Part shown: piece by piece, positions 34,801-43,255 of the stretch
Layout: the number at the start of each line of letters is the position of its first letter
Numbering within the stretch: position 1 is the stretch's first letter
Assembly: GCF_008330945.1 (NCBI RefSeq)
Contig: NZ_CP043489.1
Coordinates: 4,103,501-4,167,500, forward strand
Direction: 5' to 3'
DNA length: 64,000 bases
Source: Labrys sp. KNU-23
GTDB taxonomy: Bacteria > Pseudomonadota > Alphaproteobacteria > Rhizobiales > Labraceae
Translations under genes and position numbers: made by a program
Notes under the pieces: generated by a model
Told to the model about the DNA's origin: nothing
The model's input: the letters and a program-made list of their open reading frames with translations, nothing else
Databases searched by the model: none

Positions 34801-34980
34801 GGCGGCAGGATCGGGAGGAAGCGGAGGGATGTCAAACGGGTGCCAATCGGGAAGCCGGTACCAGTCAGGATTGTGAGGCCGGCAATTTCGCTTCGGGAAC
34901 CGTTGCGTTTTGAAGCCGTTGGTTCAAAGTGCTCAGGCTTCTGGCCGTGGCCGGAAGAGATTTGTTGAAATAGGTGCCCC

Positions 34981-35556
34981 ATGAAAATCACGAAAATCCT
35001 GCCTGCCCTCGCGCTGGCGGCCTTGCTGGCGCCTGCGGCGACCGGTTCCGCACAGGCGGCCGTCAGGACGGGAACGCTCACCTGCGATATCGGCGGCGGC
35101 ATCGGCGTGGTGCTGGGATCGCGCAAGTCGGTGTCCTGCCGGTTTTCGGACTTCAACGGCTACAGCGAACTCTATGACGGGACCATCACCAAGGTCGGCG
35201 TGGATGTCGGTTTCACCTTCGGCGGCCGAATGGTCTGGGCCGTGTTCGAACCCTCCAATCGCCACGCGCCCCTGGGTGGTAATTATGCCGGCGTGTCGGC
35301 CGAGGCCAGCGCCGCGGTCGGCGTCGGGGCCAATGTGCTCCTCGGCGGCGGCAATGGCGGCGTGACGCTGCAGCCGATCTCGGTGCAGGGGCAGACCGGC
35401 ATCAATGCCTCGGCCGGCATTGGCAGCCTGCATATCCGCCCGGTCGCGGCGCCGGTGATCATTCAGTCCGAGCGGGTCTATCGTCCCCGCCACAAGGCGC
35501 ATCGGCATCACTACAAGGCGAAGAAGCATCGCAAGAGCTGCCGCTGCAGGGTGTGA
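34981..35556 (+). CDS. Secreted DUF992 family protein
   Basis: A signal peptide (MKITKILPALALAALLAPAATGSAQA) precedes a ~140-residue glycine-rich domain with GTLTCDIGGGIGVVLGSRKSVSC and NYAGVSAEASAAVGVGANVLLGGG, the DUF992 pattern typical of Hyphomicrobiales. The C-terminus (about residues 165-191) is strongly basic and His/Lys/Arg-rich with two cysteines (KSCRCRV end). That tail might bind metal or polyanions. ATG 34981 directly precedes the signal peptide. Function unknown. Confidence 0.88.
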   Translation: MKITKILPALALAALLAPAATGSAQAAVRTGTLTCDIGGGIGVVLGSRKSVSCRFSDFNGYSELYDGTITKVGVDVGFTFGGRMVWAVFEPSNRHAPLGGNYAGVSAEASAAVGVGANVLLGGGNGGVTLQPISVQGQTGINASAGIGSLHIRPVAAPVIIQSERVYRPRHKAHRHHYKAKKHRKSCRCRV

Positions 35557-35595
35557 GGGCCTTCGGGGGCTGAGGGAAAATCGCGAGAGCCTCGA

Positions 35596-35690
35596 CCTTT
35601 GTCATTGCCGGGCTCGACCCGGCAATCCAGCTCTCAGTGCTGTTGCGGGAGTGGCTTCTGAATAGCCGGGTCAAGCCCGGCAGGACAGAT
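35596..35690. repeat. GCCGGG-type palindromic repeat, copy 1
   Basis: Starts CCTTTGTCATTGCCGGG. ATTGCCGGG/CCCGGCAAT (35604-35626) is a perfect 9-bp stem and GCCGGG/CCCGGC (35665-35681) a second. The same architecture recurs at 61651-61750. Confidence 0.7.
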
Positions 35691-35765
35691 CGGAGAGTCT
35701 CTGTTCTCGAGCAGCCCGCACTGGGACACAGTCCGGACATGACAATGACCGGGTCTCTCTCGGTT

Positions 35766-35823
35766 TCGCTCGGTTCCTGTCTCAGCTTCGCTCGGTTCTT
35801 GTCTCAGCTTCGCTCGGTTCCTG
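35766..35823. repeat. 22-bp tandem repeat across the midA stop
   Basis: TCGCTCGGTTCCTGTCTCAGCT is repeated at 35766 and 35788 (one change) with a partial third unit at 35810 that contains the midA stop codon. Unit length is not a multiple of three, so expansion would change the reading frame. Confidence 0.75.
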
Positions 35824-36892
35824 GCGCTGAAACGGCGAGCACCTTGAACAGCGAGCCCATGGCGCGCGGGGCATCGTCGGTGAGGCGTTCGAGCGCCTTG
35901 GCGATCGCCTCTGCCTGCTGCGGCGTGGCATGGCGGCTGAGATTGGCCGCCATCGGGCGGATGCCGAGTTCGTTGAGGAATTGCGCCTGCGTGGCGAGGA
36001 TGTCGATCGCAAGGCGCTTGTCGGCGGCGATCCGCGCCAGCGTCTCGAAACAGACATGGGTGGTGAGATCGGCTTCGCCGGGCCGGGCCAGCGGATCGAC
36101 GAAGGCATGGGCGGCCATGGCCTGCAGCGTGTCACCGACGCCGAACTCGATATGCCCGTAGTCGATGATCAAGGCTGCGCCGCCAAAACGGGCGAGTCGC
36201 TCGGAAAGAGCCGCCATCACCCGTGAACCGGCTTCCGGATATTCGACGATGGTGCCGTCGAGCGCGCCATCCGAAAGGGAAGGGGCCTGGTTGGCCGGTA
36301 TGGGGTCCGGGGCGAGGCCGAAGGCCAGCTCGCCCTCGAGCAGGCCGACAAGCCGTTCATGCCAGCGCCCGCTTTGCTGCACCAGCTGATGCACGGGCAA
36401 GGCATCGAAGAACTCGTTGGCGATGATGATCAACGGCCCGTCCGGCAGGGTGGCGATGTCTTCATGCCAGATCGGAGACCGGCTTGCGAGGCTGCGGGCG
36501 AGGGCATTGGACTGGGCCTTGCGCAACGTGGGGCTGGTTTCGACCAGATGCAGCTCGATGGCGGCTGCAAAGGCCGGCAGGACCTTGCCGATGGCGCGCA
36601 GCGCATCCGCCATCAACGTGCCGCGTCCGGGACCCAGTTCCACGAGGTTGATATGGGCAGGCGAACCCAGGATCATCCAGCGATGGGCAGCCCACAGGCC
36701 GATGATCTCGCCGAACATCTGGCTGATTTCGGGGGCGGTAGTGAAATCCCCGGCAGCGCCGAGTGGGTCCCGCGTGATGTAATAGCCATGGCGGGGGTGG
36801 CCGAGCGCGAGCGTCATGTAGCGCGCCACGTCGATCGGCCCCTCCTGGCGGATGAGATCCTTGATCTCGCGGGCGAGCGGGGTCTCGCTCAT
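35804..36892 (-). CDS. SAM-dependent methyltransferase, MidA/NDUFAF7 family
   Basis: The mitochondrial relative methylates an arginine in complex I; the bacterial role is inferred from homology. The 362-residue protein begins MSETPLAREIKDLIRQEGPI, with the family segments YYITRDPLGAAGDFTTAPEISQMFGE and motif I LVELGPGRGTLMADAL. ATG 36892 overlaps the lgt stop by 4 bases. The C-terminal end runs into a 22-bp tandem repeat that contributes the last residues and the stop. Confidence 0.9.
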   Translation of the reverse strand: MSETPLAREIKDLIRQEGPIDVARYMTLALGHPRHGYYITRDPLGAAGDFTTAPEISQMFGEIIGLWAAHRWMILGSPAHINLVELGPGRGTLMADALRAIGKVLPAFAAAIELHLVETSPTLRKAQSNALARSLASRSPIWHEDIATLPDGPLIIIANEFFDALPVHQLVQQSGRWHERLVGLLEGELAFGLAPDPIPANQAPSLSDGALDGTIVEYPEAGSRVMAALSERLARFGGAALIIDYGHIEFGVGDTLQAMAAHAFVDPLARPGEADLTTHVCFETLARIAADKRLAIDILATQAQFLNELGIRPMAANLSRHATPQQAEAIAKALERLTDDAPRAMGSLFKVLAVSAPGTERS

Positions 36893-37752
36893 GCCGATTT
36901 TGGCGCGTCGGAGGCCTTCGGCGCCTCGGGACGGTGCGTCAGGGCATAGATCACCAGGCCGAGGCCCGCCACGATCATCGGCAGGGAATAGGCCTGGCCG
37001 ATGGTCAGCATATCCTGGATCCACCAGCCATCCGGCTCGCGATAGAGTTCGCTGAAGGAACGGGCACCGGCATAGCCAATGCCGAACAGACCGGCGATCA
37101 AGCCGGGGCGCTTCAACGCGCCGAAACGCGTCATCACCGCGAACAACACGAACAGGGCAAGGCCTTCCAGGAGCGCTTCAATCAACTGGCTGGGATAGCG
37201 CGGCGTCGGCCCCTGTTGCGGAACCAGGGCGAAGGGGCTGGAAGGCGAGATCATGCCCCAGGCCGAGCCCCATGCCGGGCGACCCCACAATTCGTCGTTG
37301 ATGAAATTGGCGATGCGACCGAGAAACAGGCCGATCGGTGCGACGCAGGCGGCAATGTCGAGATAGGACAGGATCGGGATCTTGTTGAGCCAGGCGAACA
37401 GGATCACCGCGAGCGCTGCCCCCAGGAAGCCGCCGTGGAAGGCCATGCCGCCCTCCCAGACCTTGAAGATCTCGATCGGGTTGGCGAGATAATAGTCGGG
37501 CTCGTAAAGCAGCATGCCGAGCCGCCCGCCGATCACCACGCCGAGCGTGACCCAGATCAGGAGGTCGTCGAACTGCAGCTTGGTGCCCGGCTGAACCAGC
37601 CAGAGCCTGGCGTTGCCGATCAGGCGGCGCCCGTACCACCAGCCGCCGAGCAGGCCAAAAATATAGGCCAGCGCATACCAGCGGATGGCGAGCGGGCCGA
37701 TATGGATCAGTACCGGATCGAAGGCGGGGACGATGAAATATTGCTCAGGCAT
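36889..37752 (-). CDS. lgt: Prolipoprotein diacylglyceryl transferase
   Basis: Lgt transfers diacylglycerol from phosphatidylglycerol to the lipobox cysteine of prolipoproteins in the inner membrane. The protein has 287 residues, about seven hydrophobic segments, and the Lgt signature GRIANFINDELWGRP with the essential Arg/Asn. The segment EGGMAFHGGFLG and the final YSLPMIVAG helix are typical. It is the first gene of lgt-midA. The ATG is at 37752. Confidence 0.95.
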   Translation of the reverse strand: MPEQYFIVPAFDPVLIHIGPLAIRWYALAYIFGLLGGWWYGRRLIGNARLWLVQPGTKLQFDDLLIWVTLGVVIGGRLGMLLYEPDYYLANPIEIFKVWEGGMAFHGGFLGAALAVILFAWLNKIPILSYLDIAACVAPIGLFLGRIANFINDELWGRPAWGSAWGMISPSSPFALVPQQGPTPRYPSQLIEALLEGLALFVLFAVMTRFGALKRPGLIAGLFGIGYAGARSFSELYREPDGWWIQDMLTIGQAYSLPMIVAGLGLVIYALTHRPEAPKASDAPKSA

Positions 37753-37862
37753 GGGAGCCTTTTGGTGACTGGAGACGACAGCGTCAAGGCAGTAGCTTCT
37801 ATCGGGGCCAAGCTTTTATCGAGGTCTGGCCCGTGCTATCGACGCCGCAAAGGAGTTTCGTG

Positions 37863-38117
37863 ATGCCACAGCAATCCGGCCGTATCTATGACGAGTTTGC
37901 CAAATTGATGACCGACGCCGCCGGCGTCGCCCAGGGCGTGCGCCGGGAAGTCGACAGTGTCGTGCGCAGCCAGGCCGAGCGCATCATGCGTGACCTCGAC
38001 TATGTCCGCCGCGACGAATTCGATGCCGTGCGCGAGATGGCGATCAAGGCCCGCGACGAAAACGAACGCCTGGCCGCCCGTATCGCCGAGCTCGAGGCCA
38101 AGCTTGCGGCGCGTTGA
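37863..38117 (+). CDS. ubiK: Accessory factor UbiK family protein
   Basis: A 84-residue alpha-helical protein of the BMFP/UbiK family, an accessory factor for ubiquinone synthesis complexes. It has the signature RDEFDAVREMAIKARDENERLAARIAELEAKL, a C-terminal coiled coil. ATG 37863 stands 8 bases after AAGGAG; an upstream ATG 37833 lacks this. It diverges from lgt. Confidence 0.9.
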   Translation: MPQQSGRIYDEFAKLMTDAAGVAQGVRREVDSVVRSQAERIMRDLDYVRRDEFDAVREMAIKARDENERLAARIAELEAKLAAR

Positions 38118-38296
38118 GCGCAAGACTGTCCCGCCGTGCGACAATAAGACCGGCGAAGAATGAGAGGCCTCCTTGTGGACGGCGGGAACGAATCCTTGCC
38201 GATTCAGCCCGAATGCCTGAACTCTCCCCTCACAGGCTGCGTATCGATCGGTATTCGCAGCGCCAATGCGCCTCTTCGGGGGCGCCGGGAGTTGCA

Positions 38297-38797
38297 ATGT
38301 CGGTAATCGAGCTCCAGAGCGAGCGGGCCGGTCATCCGGTTGATCTCGTCGAACATCTGGCGAGTCTTCACGACTGGGCCTTCGACAGACTCGGCGAAGA
38401 CGAGATCTCCATCGTCGTGAAGGGGCATGGCTGCGACTATGCGGTGTCCTTCACCTGGATGGACGATATCGAGTCGCTGCATCTGGCCTGCTCCTTCGAT
38501 GCCAAAATTCCCAAGCGCCGCCACGCCGATCTCCTGCAGACCATTGCGCTCGTCAACGAACAATTGTGGGTTGGCCATTTCGACGTCTGGAACGCCGACC
38601 AGGTCATCATGTATCGCCATGCCCTGTTCCTGGCCGGTGGCGCCGAAGCCACGCCACGCCAATGCGAAGCCCTGATCGAGATCGCGGTGGAAACCTGCGA
38701 GCGCTATTTCCAGGCCTTCCAGTTCGTGATCTGGGCCGGCAAGACTCCCAAGGAAGCGCTCGAGGCCGTATTGTTCGAAACAGTGGGCGAGGCCTAG
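38297..38797 (+). CDS. YbjN domain-containing protein
   Basis: The 166-residue cytoplasmic protein has the YbjN fold pattern (a type III secretion chaperone-like domain): MSVIELQSERAGHPVDLVEHLASLHDW, LGHFDVW-like segments (VGHFDVWNADQVIMYRHAL) and a C-terminal helix CERYFQAFQFVIWAGKTPKEAL. ATG 38297 follows GGGAG. It is regularly found beside proC in alphaproteobacteria, as here, with unproven function. Confidence 0.88.
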   Translation: MSVIELQSERAGHPVDLVEHLASLHDWAFDRLGEDEISIVVKGHGCDYAVSFTWMDDIESLHLACSFDAKIPKRRHADLLQTIALVNEQLWVGHFDVWNADQVIMYRHALFLAGGAEATPRQCEALIEIAVETCERYFQAFQFVIWAGKTPKEALEAVLFETVGEA

Positions 38798-38814
38798 TAT
38801 TCGAAGGCTTTCTG

Positions 38815-38902
38815 CCATCGTTGCGAGCGCAGCGAAGCAATCCAGTCCCCACATCGTTTACACTGGCTTTCCTTGATTGCTTCGTTGTGTTCGCAATGAC
38901 GG
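38815..38902. repeat. GCGAAGCAATC palindromic intergenic repeat
   Basis: CATCGTTGCGAGCGCAGCG-AAGCAATCCAG at the left and GATTGCTTCGTTGTGTTCGCAATGACGG at the right are inverted versions of one sequence, forming a long imperfect hairpin between the YbjN gene and proC. This type is common in Hyphomicrobiales genomes. Confidence 0.7.
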
Positions 38903-38963
38903 ACCTGTTCCGGGGACCCGGTGCAGTCCCGAAGCCGGCCTCTCACCCACAGGAGTTCTTCCC

Positions 38964-39791
38964 TTGGCTGAAACATTGGACATTGGCGGCAAGCTGTTGC
39001 TGCTGGGCGCCGGCAAGATGGGCGGGGCCATGCTGGAGGGGTGGCTGAAGCTCGGCCTCGATCCCACCCAGGTGGGGGTGATCGATCCGCATTTGCCCCC
39101 GGAGATTGCCGGAGACCTCGCCGTGAAAGGTGTCGCGGTCAACCCGATGCTGGCGTCCTTCGGCACGCCGGCCGTGGTGCTCCTGGCGATCAAGCCGCAG
39201 ATGATGGATGTCGCCATGGCCTCGGTCGGGCCCCTGTTCGGGCGAGATACCCTTGCTGTCTCCATCATGGCGGGAAAGACCATCGCCAGCATTGCGGCGC
39301 TGTTGCCGGCCGACACCGCCATCGTGCGCGCCATGCCGAACACGCCGGCCGCCGTCGGCCGCGGTATCACGGGCGCGGTGTCGAATGCCTTCGTTACCGC
39401 CGACCAGGAACGGGCGGCTGACGCTCTGCTGCGGGCGACCGGCGCCGTCGAGTGGGTTGCGGATGAGAGCCTCATCGATGCGGTGACAGCCGTTTCCGGG
39501 TCGGGGCCGGCCTATGTCTTCCATCTTGTCGAGGCCATGGCCGCAGCCGGAGCGGCGGCGGGGCTTCCCGCCGATCTCGCCATGCGGCTGGCGCGTGCCA
39601 CCGTGGCGGGTTCCGGCGAATTGCTGCACCAGTCCGATCTGCCGGCGGCCACGCTGCGGCAGAACGTCACCAGCCCGGGCGGAACCACCGCCGCGGCGCT
39701 GGACGTGCTGATGGCCGAAAACGGCTTGACGCCGCTGTTGAAGCGGGCGGTGGAGGCGGCACGCCGGCGCGCGGGCGAGCTCGCCTCCTGA
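38964..39791 (+). CDS. proC: Pyrroline-5-carboxylate reductase
   Basis: ProC catalyses the last step of proline synthesis with NADPH. TTG 38964 follows AGGAG at 8 bases and gives 275 residues; the reading frame to 38877 only translates the upstream palindromic repeat. The N-terminal Rossmann motif is LLLGAGKMGGAMLEGW, then AIKPQMM, the MPNTPAAVGRG segment, and the C-terminal family signature LRQNVTSPGGTTAAAL. Overall structure is intact. Confidence 0.94.
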   Translation: MAETLDIGGKLLLLGAGKMGGAMLEGWLKLGLDPTQVGVIDPHLPPEIAGDLAVKGVAVNPMLASFGTPAVVLLAIKPQMMDVAMASVGPLFGRDTLAVSIMAGKTIASIAALLPADTAIVRAMPNTPAAVGRGITGAVSNAFVTADQERAADALLRATGAVEWVADESLIDAVTAVSGSGPAYVFHLVEAMAAAGAAAGLPADLAMRLARATVAGSGELLHQSDLPAATLRQNVTSPGGTTAAALDVLMAENGLTPLLKRAVEAARRRAGELAS

Positions 39792-39892
39792 GAAGGGGGG
39801 CGAGGCCCCGTCTGCCAACGCGCCGCATTGATCCGGCCCGCAATCGGCCTATCTTTACCAGACGGGGCAAACCAGAAAGCGAGGTTCGAGCC

Positions 39893-40633
39893 ATGGTTGC
39901 CAAGTCGAAAGCAGACAATGCCGTCGATCCGCGTCAGGCCGCGATCGAGGCTTTGCTGGCGCTGTGCGCTGACAATCCCTGGGGCGAGATCGGCCTGGCC
40001 GATATTGCCGAGAAGGCGGGATTGTCCCTGTCGCAATTGCGCGGCCTCTATCCCTCCAAGGGGGCCATCCTCGCCGCCTATTCGCGCCAGGTCGACCAGA
40101 AGGTGCTCGAGGGCATCGACGAGGGCATGGCCGCAGAGCCAGCCCGCGAGAGGCTGTTCGACATTCTGATGCGCCGTATCGACGTGCTCTCGCCGCACAA
40201 GGCCGCCATCGCCAACATCTCCAAGGCCTTCGCGCTCGATCCCCTCGCTTTGACCGCCTGGAACCGTGTCGTCACCAATTCGATGCAGTGGATGCTGACG
40301 GCTGCCGACATCGACGCCGAGGGCCCGATGGGAGCGGTGCGCGCGCAGGGGCTGGCTCTGGCCTGGGCCCGCATCGTCAAGGTCTGGCTGAAGGACGAGG
40401 ATGAAGGCCTGGCCACGACGATGAAGGAAGTCGACCGGCAGCTTCGTTCGGGCGAGCGCTGGATGGAACGGGCCGATGACCTCTGCCAGATCTTTGCGCC
40501 GTTCCGTCGCATTGCCGAACGCTCGCATGAGCGTCGTGCCCGCATGCGCGAAAGGCTGCGCGAGCGTTTTCACGATTTCGCCGATTCGCGCCGGCGGGGC
40601 AGGGATGGGCGCGACGATGCGGAGGCGGTGTGA
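39893..40633 (+). CDS. TetR/COQ9-like regulator family protein
   Basis: An N-terminal TetR-type helix-turn-helix (IGLADIAEKAGLSLSQLRGLYPSKGAIL, about residues 30-57) is followed by a mostly helical domain, and a very basic C-terminal tail (residues about 205-246, many Arg). The protein has 246 residues. Similar proteins are called TetR regulators or COQ9-like; the all-helical ligand domain would fit either. Its stop overlaps the csaA GTG by 4 bases, so they are co-transcribed. Confidence 0.78.
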   Translation: MVAKSKADNAVDPRQAAIEALLALCADNPWGEIGLADIAEKAGLSLSQLRGLYPSKGAILAAYSRQVDQKVLEGIDEGMAAEPARERLFDILMRRIDVLSPHKAAIANISKAFALDPLALTAWNRVVTNSMQWMLTAADIDAEGPMGAVRAQGLALAWARIVKVWLKDEDEGLATTMKEVDRQLRSGERWMERADDLCQIFAPFRRIAERSHERRARMRERLRERFHDFADSRRRGRDGRDDAEAV

Positions 40634-40992
40634 GTACGAGTGACGGGCAGCCGGCGGCGGAGATCGGCTTCGACGACTTCCTCAAGGTCGATATTCGCAT
40701 CGGTACGGTGCTGGAGGCGGCGCCCCTTGAAGGGGCCCGTAAGCCGGCCTACCGCATGCGGATCGATTTCGGCGACGAGATCGGCATCAAGGCTTCATCG
40801 GCCCAGCTTACCGTGCTCTACAATGTCGAGGAGCTGGTCGGGCGTCAGGTGATGGCGGTAGTCAATTTCCCGCCGCGCCAGATCGGGAAGTTCATGTCGC
40901 AGGTGTTGACGTTGGGCTTTCCCGGCGCCGACGGTGCCGTGGTGCTGGCGGCGCCGGAACGCGGTGCCCCGAACGGCTCCCGACTGTTCTGA
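40630..40992 (+). CDS. csaA: tRNA-binding protein/chaperone CsaA
   Basis: CsaA is a small dimeric tRNA-binding OB-fold protein with reported chaperone activity. The 120-residue product contains FLKVDIRIGTVLEAAPL, KASSAQLTVLYN and VVNFPPRQIGKFMSQVLTLGF, which are the family signatures. It uses a GTG start overlapping the preceding stop (GTGA). Confidence 0.93.
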   Translation: MSTSDGQPAAEIGFDDFLKVDIRIGTVLEAAPLEGARKPAYRMRIDFGDEIGIKASSAQLTVLYNVEELVGRQVMAVVNFPPRQIGKFMSQVLTLGFPGADGAVVLAAPERGAPNGSRLF

Positions 40993-41006
40993 GAACGGGA
41001 CGAAGG

Positions 41007-41115
41007 TGCGGAATGTCAGCCTCCGGCTGACATCTCGAAAACGAAGCGCTTACCGGCCAGCAAGATGTCAGCCCCGCTCCATCACTTGATGGAGCTGTGA
41101 GGCTGACACTCCGCA
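41007..41115. repeat. Nested inverted-repeat element between csaA and the thiolase gene
   Basis: Four copies of TGTCAGCC/GGCTGACA are present: 41014-41021, 41025-41032 (a 9-bp stem with 3-base loop), 41066-41073 and 41101-41108. The last two enclose GCTCCATCA/TGATGGAGC (41076-41095, 2-base loop). The outer ends TGCGGAATGTCAGCC and GGCTGACACTCCGCA pair with one mismatch. It may act as a bidirectional terminator between convergent genes. Confidence 0.75.
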
Positions 41116-41160
41116 TATCCCGCGCTCCCTGGAGCAAGCGCAGCATTATTACGTTTTGCT

Positions 41161-42351
41161 CTAGGCAATCCTCTCGACCGCGATCGCCGTCGCCTCTCCG
41201 CCGCCGATGCAGAGCGAGGCGATGCCGCGCTTGAGGCCGTTGCCGGCGAGGGCGTGCAGCAAAGTGACGATGATGCGCGCGCCGGTGGCTCCGATCGGGT
41301 GACCGAGTGCGCAGGCGCCGCCGTGGATGTTGAGGCGGTCGGCCGGGATGTCGAGATCGTGGCGGGCCGCCATCGCCACCGCGGCGAAAGCCTCGTTGAT
41401 CTCGAACAGGTCGACGTCGCCGACGCGCCAGCCGGTGCGTTCGAGCAGCTTGCGAATGGCCGGGATCGGTGCCGTCGTGAACCAGGCCGGATCCTGGCTG
41501 TGGGTGGCATGCCCCTTGATCTCGGCAAGCACCGGCAGTCCATCGCGATCGGCGATGGAGCGGCGGGTGAGGATGAGTGCGGCCGCGCCGTCGGCATTGG
41601 CCGAGGAACTGGCGGCGGTGATGGTGCCGTCCTGGCGGAAGGCGGGCCTGAGCTGCGGGATCTTGTCGGGTGAGACCTTGAGCGGATTCTCGTCGTCGGC
41701 AACCAGCCTGGAGCCGCCCTTGCCGGGCACTTCGACCGGTGTGATCTCGGCGGTGAAGGCGCCGGTTTCGATCGCCTTGCGGGCGCGGGTCAGGGTCTCC
41801 ACGGCATAGGCGTCCTGGTCGTCGCGGCTGAATTGATAGGCCTCGGCCGTTGCCTCGCCGAAATCCCCCATCGGGCGGCCACCCTCATAGGCATCCTCCA
41901 GGCCGTCGAGCACCATGTGGTCAAGAAGACGGTCATGGCCCATGCGGTAGCCGCTGCGTGCCTTGGCCAGCAGATAGGGCGCGTTCGACATCGACTCCAT
42001 GCCGCCCGTCACCACGATGTCGGCGGAGCCGGCGCGAAGGAGATCGTGGCCGAGCATGGTCGCCTTCATGCCGGAACCGCATACCTTGTTGACGGTCGTC
42101 GCGCCCGTCGCATCGGGCAGTCCCGCATTGCGAGAGGCCTGACGGGCCGGCGCCTGGCCAAGGCCGGCGGGGAGCACGCAGCCCAGCACGACCTCGTCCA
42201 CGCGATCGGCGGCCAGGTTCGCTCGCGCCAGGGCTGCTTTCACGACATGGGCGCCGAGAGCCGGCGAGGGCAGGCTCGACAGGTCGCCCTGGAAGCGCCC
42301 CAGCGGAGTGCGTGTGGCGGAGACGATGACGACGGGGTCGCTGTTGGACAT
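41161..42351 (-). CDS. Acetyl-CoA acetyltransferase (thiolase)
   Basis: A biosynthetic-type thiolase of 396 residues that joins or cleaves acetoacetyl-CoA (or related 3-ketoacyl-CoA). The acylation Cys91 is in NKVCGSGMKAT, and the GGMESMSNAPY, NIHGGACALGHPIGATGARI and C-terminal CIGGGEATAI motifs (His and Cys) are intact. Gene names phaA or atoB could apply but context does not decide. The TAG stop sits in a TGCTCTAG sequence that resembles a repeat end. Confidence 0.94.
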   Translation of the reverse strand: MSNSDPVVIVSATRTPLGRFQGDLSSLPSPALGAHVVKAALARANLAADRVDEVVLGCVLPAGLGQAPARQASRNAGLPDATGATTVNKVCGSGMKATMLGHDLLRAGSADIVVTGGMESMSNAPYLLAKARSGYRMGHDRLLDHMVLDGLEDAYEGGRPMGDFGEATAEAYQFSRDDQDAYAVETLTRARKAIETGAFTAEITPVEVPGKGGSRLVADDENPLKVSPDKIPQLRPAFRQDGTITAASSSANADGAAALILTRRSIADRDGLPVLAEIKGHATHSQDPAWFTTAPIPAIRKLLERTGWRVGDVDLFEINEAFAAVAMAARHDLDIPADRLNIHGGACALGHPIGATGARIIVTLLHALAGNGLKRGIASLCIGGGEATAIAVERIA

Positions 42352-42413
42352 GGCTCAATCCTCGCTGGTACGGGCGCCGCGGAGCGCCTATTGCATGATG
42401 AGTGACATATTAT

Positions 42414-42427
42414 ATTATGATCATAAT
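42414..42427. promoter_or_regulatory. 14-bp palindrome upstream of the broken hydrolase gene
   Basis: ATTATGATCATAAT is a perfect palindrome 19 bases before the ATG at 42446, in the short divergent region shared with the thiolase gene. It is a candidate operator for the TetR-type regulator encoded downstream. Confidence 0.5.
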
Positions 42428-42445
42428 TTAAAGAGGAGTGCGGCC

Positions 42446-43255
42446 ATGGATCTTTCGCAACGTGTCGACCCGCGTGAACTGGCTTTGCGGATGATCACGC
42501 CACGGCGGCTTCCGCCGCGTGCCCTTCCACTTCCCGAAGGTGCGACCCGCTTTTCCGTGGCGCATGAAGGCGGCCTCGTCGCCGGGTGGCGCTGGGGCCA
42601 TGGCGAGCCGGTGCTGATGGTGCATGGCTGAGAGGCCTCCCATGTCGACATGCTTGCCTTCGTCGGGCCCTTGCTCGCGCGCGGCCTTGGCGCGATTGCA
42701 ATCGATCTGCCGGCCCATGGCGTCTCCGAGGGCGTGTCGGCGACCATTCCCGGCATGGCCAGGGCCGTGGCTGCCGTCGGCGAGGCCTGCGGGCGCCTGC
42801 ATGGCGTGATCGGTCATTCCGTCGGAGGGCCGGTGCTGACCGTTGCACTGGCTGGGGGATTGGATGCCGGGCGCGTCGTCCTGATCGCTTCGCCAGCCAA
42901 TTACGGCCGTCAGATGCGCGCTGCGGCGAAGGCCGCGGGGGTCGTCGACACCAGGGATCTCGCCCACATGGCCGACGAACTCATTCGCCTGGGCACCGAA
43001 CTGCCGATCATGGATCTGCCCAGTTTCGCCGAACGGTTGACGCAGCCAGTCCTTCTCATCCATTCCAGCGATGATCGCGTCGTCACCATTGGCGAAGCCC
43101 GCGAGATCGCCCGATATTGGCAGGGATCGCGATTGATCGAGCTGGACGGACTTGGCCATGGCCGCATTCTCGGCGATGCTGGTGTTATCGGCCAAGCAGT
43201 GGATTTTCTGGCGGCGCGATTCCTGACGGGAGACGAGGCTGTTCATGCGCTATGA
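42446..43255 (+). pseudogene. Alpha/beta hydrolase interrupted by one in-frame TGA
   Basis: Frame and homology continue without shift from ATG 42446 to TGA 43255, but codon 62 (42629-42631) is TGA in VLMVHG-stop-EASHVD. In relatives this is HGW(E), the oxyanion-hole turn, so a TGG to TGA change is the simplest reading. The downstream part still has the nucleophile elbow GHSVGG (Ser125) and a C-terminal DGLGHG His. If read through it would be 269 residues. Either a recent nonsense mutation, a sequencing error, or readthrough; translation restart at ATG 42650 would lack the first strands. Confidence 0.75.

Noticed and set aside
38877..38963. Extension of proC upstream
   Set aside because: That part translates a palindromic intergenic repeat; TTG 38964 has a good AGGAG.
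42629..42631. Selenocysteine reading of the TGA in the hydrolase
   Set aside because: The aligned residue in relatives is Trp, not Cys, and no SECIS-like hairpin is evident right after the codon.
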